A stretch of DNA of 64,000 bases from Dyella sp. C9 (lineage in GTDB: Bacteria; Pseudomonadota; Gammaproteobacteria; Xanthomonadales; Rhodanobacteraceae): positions 92,158 through 156,157 of the forward strand of contig NZ_QIRF01000005.1 of the NCBI RefSeq assembly GCF_003332825.1, written 5' to 3'. Under the pieces are notes generated by a model, which made no database searches, had not been told where the DNA came from, and worked only from the letters and a program-made list of their open reading frames with translations. The position numbers and the translations under genes are program-made. Position 1 is the stretch's first letter. The number at the start of each line of letters is the position of its first letter. This document shows positions 57,221-64,000 of the stretch, in pieces.

Positions 57221-58321
57221 TCAGGCCTGGAAGTGCGGTTCGCCGTTCCGGGTGACGCAGCTCTTGGCGATCAGTTCGTCCTGGAAATCCGGGGCCAACG
57301 CGTCGCCCTGCACCATCAGCTCGACGAAGTTGTACACGTTGCGCGCGTACATCTCCGAGGCATGCAATGGCGCGCCCGCCGGAAGATTGAGCGGCCCCAG
57401 GATCACCACCCCGCGATGCTCCACGCGCTCGCCGGGCCGGGTCAGTTCGCAGTTGCCGCCGCCCTCGGCTGCCAGGTCGACGATCAGCGCCGACGGCCTC
57501 ATGCCGTCCACCATCGCGGTGGTGAGGATCTTTGGCGAAGGGCGTCCCGGTACGGCCGCCGTGGTCACGATCACGTCGACCGACTTGAGGTGATCGGCCA
57601 GCGCCTGCTGCTGCGCCACGCGCTCCTCGGCCGACAGTTCGCGCGCATAACCACCGCTGCCGGCGGCGCTCACGCCAAGATCGAGAAACTTGGCACCCAG
57701 CGATTCGACCTGTTCGCGGGTTTCCGGGCGCACGTCGTAACCCTCGGTCTGCGCACCCAGCCGGCGCGCCGTGGCGATCGCCTGCAGGCCGGCCACGCCG
57801 GCGCCGATCACCAGCACGCGCGAAGGGCGGATGGTGCCCGCAGCGGTGGTCAGCATGGGAAAGAATTTCGGCGCCGCCTCGGCGGCGATCAGCATCGCGC
57901 GGTATCCGGCCACGGCCGCCTGCGAGGACAGCACGTCCATGGCCTGCGCACGCGTGGTGCGCGGCAGCAGCTCCAGGGCAAAGGCGGTAAGGCGACGCTT
58001 GCCCATCGCCACGATGCGCGCGGCCGCACCGTAGGGCCGCAGCTGCCCGACCACCGTGGCGCCTTCGCGCAGGCGCGGCCACACGCTGTCGTCCGGCGGC
58101 AGCACGCAGGCCAGCAGATCCGCTTGCGCAAGCACCTCGTCGGCGCTGGCGAAATCGGCATCGGCGTAGGTGTCGTCGGGAAAGCCCGCCGAGGCGCCGG
58201 CACCGTGTTCGAGCAACACGCGCACGCCCTTTCCGTGCAGTTTCTTCGCCACTTCGGGAGTGATGGCCACGCGGCGTTCGCCGGCGGCGGTTTCGCGCAA
58301 TGCAGCCACGGTGATCGGCAT
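57221..58321 (-). CDS. pntAA: NAD(P) transhydrogenase subunit alpha, NAD-binding part
   Basis: It has 366 residues from MPITVAALRETAAGERRVAI with AGGGG upstream. This is the soluble NAD(H)-binding dI domain of transhydrogenase, homologous to alanine dehydrogenase: ERRVAITPEVAKKL, VLVIGAGVAGLQAIATARRL and the mobile-loop region. The membrane parts pntAB and pntB lie beyond the inserted sigma operon on the same strand, about 1.7 kb downstream. All three proteins look intact. Confidence 0.94.
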   Translation of the reverse strand: MPITVAALRETAAGERRVAITPEVAKKLHGKGVRVLLEHGAGASAGFPDDTYADADFASADEVLAQADLLACVLPPDDSVWPRLREGATVVGQLRPYGAAARIVAMGKRRLTAFALELLPRTTRAQAMDVLSSQAAVAGYRAMLIAAEAAPKFFPMLTTAAGTIRPSRVLVIGAGVAGLQAIATARRLGAQTEGYDVRPETREQVESLGAKFLDLGVSAAGSGGYARELSAEERVAQQQALADHLKSVDVIVTTAAVPGRPSPKILTTAMVDGMRPSALIVDLAAEGGGNCELTRPGERVEHRGVVILGPLNLPAGAPLHASEMYARNVYNFVELMVQGDALAPDFQDELIAKSCVTRNGEPHFQA

Positions 58322-58356
58322 CGAGCATCCCCTGCGGAAAGGTCCTCGCATCCTAG

Positions 58357-58893
<537 letters not shown>

Positions 58894-58998
58894 GCGGCCG
58901 TGTGGCGGGAAGCGGCGGCCGTCCGCCCTTTCCCGCCTCGTATTCACTCCCCACTCCCCGGGGGGTAGCATGGCTGCTTTGCCTTGCCGGACCTCCCC

Positions 58999-59568
58999 AT
59001 GTCCCATCCCCTTTCCCTGCTGCTCCAGCGTCACTCCGCGCCCTCCCGCCAGCTCGGCGAGCCGGCCCCGCAAGGTGACGAGCTGACGGCCCTGCTGGAA
59101 ACCTCGCTGCGCGTGCCCGACCACGGCAAGCTCGAGCCGTTCCGCCTGATCCTGCTGCGTGGCGCGGCCAAGCAGGTGTTCGGCGCGCGCCTGGCGGCAT
59201 TGTCGCAGCGGCTGCATCCGGACCTGCCCGAATCCAAGCGCGAGAAGGAGCGCACCCGCTACGACTTCGCGCCGCTGGTGGTGGTGGTGGTCGCGCACCT
59301 CGATCCGGCCAGCAAGGTGCCGGTGATCGAGCAGCAGCTGAGCGCGGGCTGCGTGGCCTACAACCTGCTGCTGGGCGCCCAGGCGCTGGGCTACGGAGCC
59401 CAATGGCTCACCGGGTGGGCCGCCTATGACCGCGAAGCGGCGGCGATCCTCGGCCTGACCGGGCATGAGCAGGTGATCGGCTTCGTGCACATCGGCACGC
59501 CGCAGCTCGACGTACCCGACCGCGAGCGTCCGCAGCTCGCCGACCACCTGAGCACGTGGACGCCATGA
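58999..59568 (+). CDS. YdjA-type nitroreductase-family protein
   Basis: Small FMN-dependent NAD(P)H reductase family. It has 189 residues from MSHPLSLLLQRHSAPSRQLG, with the FMN-contacting HSAPSRQL, LRVPDHGKLEPFRLILLRG and QALGYGAQWLTGW segments typical of YdjA. The substrate is unknown. Its stop overlaps the start of the exonuclease gene (ATGA). Confidence 0.88.
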   Translation: MSHPLSLLLQRHSAPSRQLGEPAPQGDELTALLETSLRVPDHGKLEPFRLILLRGAAKQVFGARLAALSQRLHPDLPESKREKERTRYDFAPLVVVVVAHLDPASKVPVIEQQLSAGCVAYNLLLGAQALGYGAQWLTGWAAYDREAAAILGLTGHEQVIGFVHIGTPQLDVPDRERPQLADHLSTWTP

Positions 59569-60458
59569 GCCGTCCAGCCGTCCATCTGGTCGATGGCAGC
59601 CTCTACGTGTTTCGCGCCTGGCACTCGATGCCGGACGAGTTCCACGACGTGGACGGCCATCCGGTCAACGCCGTGCATGGCTTCACCCGCTTCCTGTGCG
59701 AACTGCTGGAGCGCGTGAAGCCCGAACACCTGGCCGTGGCCTTCGATGCCTCGCTGACCACCTCGTTCCGCAACGCCATCTATCCGGCCTACAAGGCCAA
59801 CCGCGAATTGCCGCCGCCGGACCTTGAGCGCCAGTTCGTGCTGTGCCGCGAGGTGACGCAGGCACTGGGCGTGCCCATGCTGATCGACCACACCTACGAG
59901 GCCGACGATCTCATCGGCAGCGCCATGTGGAGCCTGCGTGGCCACGGCTTCCGCAGCGTCATCGTGTCGGCCGACAAGGACTTCGGCCAGTTGCTGGGCG
60001 AAGACGACGAACAGTGGGATTACGCGCGCAACCTGCGCTGGGGCCCCGAGGGCGTGCTCGAGCGGCTGGGCGTGCATCCGTACCAGGTCGCCGATTACCT
60101 GGCGCTGTGCGGCGATGCCGTGGACAACATTCCCGGCGTGCCCGGCGTGGGCGCCAAGACCGCCGCCGCGCTGCTGGCCCATTTCGGCAGCCTCGACGCG
60201 CTGCTGGACCGCATCGACGAGGTGCCGTTCCTGCGCCTGCGCGGTGCGGCCAGTTGCGCGGCGAAACTGCGCGAGCACGCGGAGAACGCGCGGCTTTATC
60301 GGCGCCTCACCCGCATCGCGCTGGATGCCCCGGTGGCCGCGGAGGCCGACGCCCTTCGTCGCCTGCGTGGAGAGGCCGAGGCCATCGACGCATTGTGCGA
60401 GCGGCTGCGCTTTGGTCCGCTGACACGGACGCGACTGAAGGCCTTGCTGCAGGGCTGA
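59565..60458 (+). CDS. Stand-alone 5'-3' exonuclease (FEN/Xni-like)
   Basis: It has 297 residues with PIN/FEN nuclease metal residues: VHLVDGSLYVFRAWH, VAFDASLTTSFRNAIYPAYK, TYEADDLIGS, IVSADKDFGQLL. The helix-hairpin-helix follows (GDAVDNIPGVPGVGAKTAAA). It matches the N-terminal domain of DNA polymerase I or ExoIX without a polymerase. The role is probably flap or RNA primer removal. Coupled to the nitroreductase gene by ATGA. Confidence 0.92.
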   Translation: MSRPAVHLVDGSLYVFRAWHSMPDEFHDVDGHPVNAVHGFTRFLCELLERVKPEHLAVAFDASLTTSFRNAIYPAYKANRELPPPDLERQFVLCREVTQALGVPMLIDHTYEADDLIGSAMWSLRGHGFRSVIVSADKDFGQLLGEDDEQWDYARNLRWGPEGVLERLGVHPYQVADYLALCGDAVDNIPGVPGVGAKTAAALLAHFGSLDALLDRIDEVPFLRLRGAASCAAKLREHAENARLYRRLTRIALDAPVAAEADALRRLRGEAEAIDALCERLRFGPLTRTRLKALLQG

Positions 60459-60522
60459 GCGGCGCGCCCAGGGCAGCGGCATCTCTCCCCGGGGAGCGCC
60501 GCTGCTGCGGTAGCATGAGGGC

Positions 60523-61347
60523 ATGCAAGGCGTCCCCTCCCAGTTTGCGTCGCGCCGCGACGCCGCCGAATTCCGTCTGGCGGCGCATCGTTGCGGCGTG
60601 GAGCTCTATCGCGCGCATATCGTGAGGCACGCCTTCGAGCCGCATACGCATGACGGCTTCGGCCTGGGCGCCATCGAGGCCGGCGTGGAGCGTTTCCGCT
60701 ATCGCGGCGCCGAGCACCTGGCGCCGGCCGACTCGGTGGTGATGATGAACCCCGACGAGCTGCATACCGGCCAGGCCGAGACCGACGGTGGCTGGTTCTA
60801 CCGCATGGTCTACATCGAGCCCGAAGCCGTGGCCGAAGTCACCGGTGAACCAGGCTGGTGGTTCAGTGATGTCGTGCGCGAGGACCTGCCCAGCGCACGG
60901 CGCGTCACCGCCCTGCTCGACGCGCTGTGGCAGGCCGACGAACCCCTTGCCTTCGACAGTCTGCTGCATGAGCTGCTCGCGCAGTTTCGCCTGCACGCAC
61001 GGGTGCCGTGCAAGGCGCAAGATGGAGCCCCCGTGCGTTTTGCGCCGGTGCTGGATTACCTGCACGCCCAGCTGTCGCGCCGCCTCACGCTGGATGAGCT
61101 GGCTGGCGTGGCCGGACTCAGCCCGTTCCACTTCCTGCGCCAGTTCCGCACTCATCACCACGCCACGCCGCAGCAGATGCTGATGGCGTTCCGATTGGCC
61201 GAAGCCAAGCGCCAGCTCGCGCGCGGCGAAGCGCCCGCACTGGTGGCCGCCGCCGTCGGCCTTACCGACCAGGCGCACCTGACGCGTGCGTTCGCGCGGC
61301 GCTACGGGGTGACGCCAGCGCGGTACCAGAGGGAGTTGCGCAGGTAG
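60523..61347 (+). CDS. AraC-family transcriptional regulator
   Basis: It has 274 residues. An AraC-type cupin sensor domain is N-terminal (HAFEPHTHDGFGLGAIEAGV; PDELHTGQAETDGGWFYRM). A double helix-turn-helix is C-terminal (RLTLDELAGVAGLSPFHFLR and ALVAAAVGLTDQAHLTRAFA). Typical of regulators next to EamA/LysE exporters; the EamA gene 215 bp downstream is the likely target. A REP-type palindrome separates the two. Confidence 0.92.
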   Translation: MQGVPSQFASRRDAAEFRLAAHRCGVELYRAHIVRHAFEPHTHDGFGLGAIEAGVERFRYRGAEHLAPADSVVMMNPDELHTGQAETDGGWFYRMVYIEPEAVAEVTGEPGWWFSDVVREDLPSARRVTALLDALWQADEPLAFDSLLHELLAQFRLHARVPCKAQDGAPVRFAPVLDYLHAQLSRRLTLDELAGVAGLSPFHFLRQFRTHHHATPQQMLMAFRLAEAKRQLARGEAPALVAAAVGLTDQAHLTRAFARRYGVTPARYQRELRR

Positions 61348-61416
61348 CGGACGACGCGTGGAGTCGAAGTTTGCGTCGCCGGGTTTGCTTGGCCACTTTG
61401 CGCCGCCGTCCTTGTG

Positions 61417-61480
61417 GGAGCGCACCCTGTGCGCGATGGACCGGTCTTCGCCCCGGTCCATCGCGCACAGGGTGCGCTCC
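61417..61480. repeat. REP-type palindromic element, copy 3 (perfect 28 bp inverted repeat)
   Basis: GGAGCGCACCCTGTGCGCGA plus TGGACCGG (61417-61444) and its exact 28-base reverse complement (61453-61480) with an 8-base loop. Shares the GGAGCGCACCCTGTGCGCGA core with the elements at 21917 and 27280. Sits between the AraC and EamA genes and could also act as a transcript hairpin. Confidence 0.85.
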
Positions 61481-61562
61481 TACAGGCGCAAGCCATCGCC
61501 GGGGAGAAGCACACCGCAACCTCGTACAAGACACCAGCCCTTGCGCACGCCACGCTTCCCGC

Positions 61563-62528
61563 ATGTGGACAGGAATCCTTTACGCCCTCGCCGCCGGCCT
61601 CATGTGGGGACTGGTCTTCGTCAGCCCGCTGCTGTTGCCGGATTACCCGGCGGCACTGCAATCGGTGGGTCGCTATCTCGCGTTCGGCTTGATTGCGCTG
61701 CCGCTCGGCTGGATCGATCGGCACGCACTCAGGCAGCTGTCGCGCAGCGACTGGTTGACCGCGCTGCGCCTCGCCGCGATCGGCAACCTGCTTTATTACC
61801 TGTGCCTGGCCAGCGCCATCCAGCTGGCGGGTGCGCCATTGCCGACGATGATCATCGGCACGCTGCCGGTGGTGATCGCCATCAGCGCGAACCTGCGCCA
61901 TGCACGGCGCGACGGGCGGCTACCGTGGCGCTGGCTGACGCCGTCGCTGCTGCTGATCGCCGCCGGCATCGCGTGCGTCAACCGCGCCGAGCTGAGCGCG
62001 CTGGGCGTTGACCCGTCCGGCGAGCTGGGACGCTATGCGCGTGGCGCCCTGCTCGCCTGCGGCGCAGTGGCGTGCTGGACCTGGTATCCGCTGCGCAATG
62101 CCGAGTGGCTGCGCGAGCATCCCGGACGCAGTCCCCGCACATGGGCCACGGCGCAGGGCCTGGCCACGCTGCCGCTGGCCCTGGCCGGATACCTGCTGCT
62201 GTGGTCGTTCATGCGCCTGCACGGCAGTTCGTTCGAACTGCCGCTCGGCCCACAGCCCTGGCGTTTCGTGGGATTGATGGCGGCGATCGGACTGTTTGCC
62301 TCCTGGCTGGGCACGCTGTGCTGGAACGCCGCCAGCCAGCGGCTGCCCACCGCCATGGCCGGGCAGCTGATCGTGTTCGAGACACTCGCCGCACTCGCCT
62401 ATGCCTTTGCGTTGCGAGGCCAACGCCCCGGAGCGCTGACGCTGGCCGGCGTCGCACTGCTGGTGGCGGGCGTGGCCTGGGCGGTGCGCATCCGCCCGCG
62501 CCCAGTGGAGCTGGCACCGGCGGAGTGA
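61563..62528 (+). CDS. EamA/DMT-family transporter
   Basis: It has 321 residues from MWTGILYALAAGLMWGLVFV with ten predicted membrane helices in two EamA repeats (GLMWGLVFVSPLLLPDY; GTLCWNAASQRLPTAMAGQL). Drug/metabolite superfamily exporter with unknown substrate, perhaps an amino acid or metabolite. Preceded by the AraC regulator. Confidence 0.88.
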   Translation: MWTGILYALAAGLMWGLVFVSPLLLPDYPAALQSVGRYLAFGLIALPLGWIDRHALRQLSRSDWLTALRLAAIGNLLYYLCLASAIQLAGAPLPTMIIGTLPVVIAISANLRHARRDGRLPWRWLTPSLLLIAAGIACVNRAELSALGVDPSGELGRYARGALLACGAVACWTWYPLRNAEWLREHPGRSPRTWATAQGLATLPLALAGYLLLWSFMRLHGSSFELPLGPQPWRFVGLMAAIGLFASWLGTLCWNAASQRLPTAMAGQLIVFETLAALAYAFALRGQRPGALTLAGVALLVAGVAWAVRIRPRPVELAPAE

Positions 62529-62594
62529 AGCGCGGTTGTCGCTGCCATATTCGCAGGGCACCATGGGGTCTTTCCCCTGTGCCCTTCCACGCCG

Positions 62595-63170
62595 ATGACG
62601 CATCCACACCAAGCCGCCCCCGCCGACGCCAGCGCGCCGGAAGAAACCCTGTACGTGGGCAAGTGGCTGAGCCTGCGCAAGCGCGGACGCTGGGAGTACG
62701 CCGAGCGCAACAACCCGGGCGGCGCGGTGATCATCCTGGCGGTAACCCCTGAGGACAAGGTGCTGTTCGTCGAGCAGTACCGCGTCTCCATCCTCAGGAA
62801 CACCATCGAGATGCCGGCGGGCCTGGTCGGCGACCTGCACGAGCACGGCGACGAAGATGCCATGCTCGCCGCCGCGCGCGAACTGGAAGAGGAAACCGGC
62901 TACCGCTGCAAGCGGCTGCAATTCGTGCACGAGGGGCCATCCTCGTCGGGCATGAGCACGGAGATGATCGCCTTCGTGCGCGCCTGGGAGCTGGAGAAGG
63001 TCGGCCCCGGCGGCGGCGACGAGAGCGAGAACATCGTGGTGCACGAGGTACCGCGCAGCGAGGCCGGCCAGTGGCTGTTCGCCCGCGCGGCCGAGGGCTA
63101 CTCGATCGATCCCAAGCTGTTCGCGGGCCTGTGGTTCATCGAGCACACCGACCTGTTGGCCCGAAGCTGA
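62595..63170 (+). CDS. NUDIX hydrolase (ADP-ribose pyrophosphatase-like)
   Basis: It has 191 residues. The Nudix box is GLVGDLHEHGDEDAMLAAAR plus ELEEETGYR, with the helix REL.EETG intact. Before it comes VLFVEQYRVSILRNTIEMPA, the E-M/L-PAG pattern of ADP-ribose/nucleoside-diphosphate-sugar hydrolases. Cytosolic housekeeping of nucleotide sugars is the likely role. Confidence 0.9.
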   Translation: MTHPHQAAPADASAPEETLYVGKWLSLRKRGRWEYAERNNPGGAVIILAVTPEDKVLFVEQYRVSILRNTIEMPAGLVGDLHEHGDEDAMLAAARELEEETGYRCKRLQFVHEGPSSSGMSTEMIAFVRAWELEKVGPGGGDESENIVVHEVPRSEAGQWLFARAAEGYSIDPKLFAGLWFIEHTDLLARS

Positions 63171-63268
63171 ACGCTTCCTCGTAACGAAAACTAAAGAATC
63201 CGGCGAATCCGCCGATGCCGGTCATGTCATCCCACCCTTTGACCTGACCTCATCGACGGATTTAAGCC

Positions 63269-63631
63269 ATGAAGACCCTGCTCGCTTCCGCCCTGTTCGT
63301 GTTCGCTCCGCTGGCTGCCCACGCCGCCTGCGCCCCCACCGATTTCGTTGTCCAGGACTTCAAGATGAAGGTCGTGGGCAGTGGCATGGGCGCCCGCCTG
63401 AGCCTCAGCGGCCAGCTGGTTAACCATTGCGCCGAAGCCGCCGCCGCGCAGATCACCATCGACGCCAAGGACGGTTCGGGCAAGGTGCTGCAGACCAAGA
63501 AGGGCTGGCCGGCCGGTACCACCAACATCAGCCCGGGCCAGTCGGTTGACTTCGACCTGGGTCGCCTGTTCCGTTTCGACCCGGAAATGCAGTCCTACAC
63601 GGTCGGCGTCGCCGACGTGCGCACCTGGTAA
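63269..63631 (+). CDS. Small exported protein of unknown function
   Basis: It has 120 residues with a signal peptide (MKTLLASALFVFAPLAAHAA). The mature part is beta-rich (DFVVQDFKMKVVGSGMGARL; GQLVNHCAEAAAAQITIDA) with two Cys residues (in ACAP and NHCA) that could form a disulphide. It recalls FxLYD/DUF-type beta-sandwich proteins. A terminator follows directly, so it is monocistronic or last in its unit. Confidence 0.75.
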   Translation: MKTLLASALFVFAPLAAHAACAPTDFVVQDFKMKVVGSGMGARLSLSGQLVNHCAEAAAAQITIDAKDGSGKVLQTKKGWPAGTTNISPGQSVDFDLGRLFRFDPEMQSYTVGVADVRTW

Positions 63632-63662
63632 TACCCCCTAGTACTTTGATCTTGCTTCATTT

Positions 63663-63688
63663 GAGGCCCCGCAAGGGGCCTCTTTTTT
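63663..63688 (+). terminator. Intrinsic terminator after small exported protein gene
   Basis: GAGGCCCC-GCAA-GGGGCCTC forms an 8 bp perfect stem with a tetraloop, followed by T6 on the plus strand, 31 bp behind the stop codon. Confidence 0.9.
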
Positions 63689-63730
63689 GCCCGCGTCACA
63701 GGTCAGGCGCCTGCGTAAATGTGACACAGT

Positions 63731-63757
63731 TCAAGTTTTCGCCAGATCTTCCGATAT
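63731..63757 (+). promoter_or_regulatory. Possible sigma-28 (FliA) promoter
   Basis: TCAAGTTT, 11 bases, TCCGATAT matches the FliA consensus TAAAGTTT-N11-GCCGATAA at 13 of 16 positions with exact spacing, 100 bp before the start of the partial membrane protein gene. No flagellar gene is visible in the window. Confidence 0.4.
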
Positions 63758-63856
63758 GCTTGTTGACCAGCGACGATGACGTCGATCCACCAGCCTCTCA
63801 CGAGGCCCGGCTCGTCCCCCATGGCCGGGGTGGACGCGCTGGCAGAAGGGAGCGCC

Positions 63857-64000
63857 ATGCATCTGGACATACCGACCCTGACCCTCGCCAGCCTGTTGAT
63901 GGGCGTTGGCGCGTCGATCGGTTTCACGTCATTGATGACCGTACTTCACACCCAGCGGGTGTTGCGCATCTGGGTAGCGGCGATCTGGATGAGCACGGTT
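63857..64000 (+). CDS. N-terminus of a membrane protein (cut by window edge)
   Basis: 48 codons from MHLDIPTLTLASLLMGVGAS, with AAGGGAG just upstream; an in-frame ATG at 63821 lacks a ribosome site. Two hydrophobic stretches (LTLASLLMGVGASIGFTSLM and VLRIWVAAIWMST) suggest the start of a multi-pass protein. N-termini of this type (LDxxTL, then helices) are common in membrane diguanylate cyclases, but the catalytic part is outside the window. Confidence 0.6.
   Translation, partial: MHLDIPTLTLASLLMGVGASIGFTSLMTVLHTQRVLRIWVAAIWMSTV

Noticed and set aside
55485..58328. Minus-strand frame extending pntAB upstream through the sigma operon to pntAA, as if one continuous alpha subunit
   Set aside because: It passes antisense through the sigma and repeat-protein genes in a different frame from pntAA; only its last 101 codons match pntAB.

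Overview
The window is a GC-rich, gene-dense bacterial chromosome segment. Gene order and protein sequences point to a gammaproteobacterium of the order Xanthomonadales, most likely a Rhodanobacteraceae member (Dyella/Rhodanobacter/Luteibacter-like). The evidence is the tRNA(Tyr-Gly-Thr)-tuf-tRNA(Trp)-secE-nusG-rpl-rpo-rps-fusA-tuf block, the lolB-ispE-tRNA(Gln)-prs-rplY-pth-ychF block, a Xanthomonas-type TPR/OGT protein, and short intergenic repeat families typical of this order. The genus is an inference. There is no phage, plasmid, transposase or CRISPR array.

Region 1 (1-18.6 kb, all minus strand) is the translation/transcription super-operon. Reading with transcription, it runs tRNA-Tyr, tRNA-Gly, tRNA-Thr, tuf copy 2, tRNA-Trp, secE, nusG, rplK, rplA, rplJ, rplL, rpoB, rpoC, rpsL, rpsG, fusA and tuf copy 1, which is cut by the window edge. 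It contains an L10-leader-like structure, a hairpin plus T-run behind rplA, and a hairpin between rplL and rpoB.

Region 2 (18.7-31 kb) holds a thioesterase, a GNAT enzyme, and a divergent MFS exporter/MarR pair with a promoter-operator. It continues with the housekeeping set ychF, pth, rplY, prs, tRNA-Gln, ispE (here an in-frame fusion to an N-terminal GNAT domain), lolB and a TPR lipoprotein, with hemA divergent.

Region 3 (31-44.8 kb) carries prfA, a TPR/O-GlcNAc-transferase-like protein, a polyphosphate kinase 2, a PAS-GGDEF-EAL c-di-GMP protein, the overlapping acyP/tlpA-like/yihY trio, wrbA-DUF2069 and a secreted S9 peptidase.

Region 4 (44.8-64 kb) is more accessory. It starts with a MocR-type regulator divergent from a porin/exported-methyltransferase/cupin/acyl-CoA-dehydrogenase cluster, then a half-length asparaginase-like protein, a second PPK2, and sufT. 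Next is a nicotinamide nucleotide transhydrogenase locus whose pntAA and pntAB-pntB parts are separated by an oppositely oriented ECF sigma factor/membrane anti-sigma-like/repeat-protein operon. The window closes with cdd, a nitroreductase, a stand-alone 5'-3' exonuclease, an AraC regulator, an EamA transporter, a NUDIX hydrolase, a small exported protein, and the start of a membrane protein behind a possible flagellar-type promoter.

The items I consider most worth follow-up are the GNAT-IspE fusion, the split pnt locus with its sigma module and six exact 18-residue repeats in the third protein, the GGGAATAG-type and REP-type palindromic elements that supply coding ends to neighbouring genes, the MocR operator, and the exported SAM-methyltransferase-like protein.
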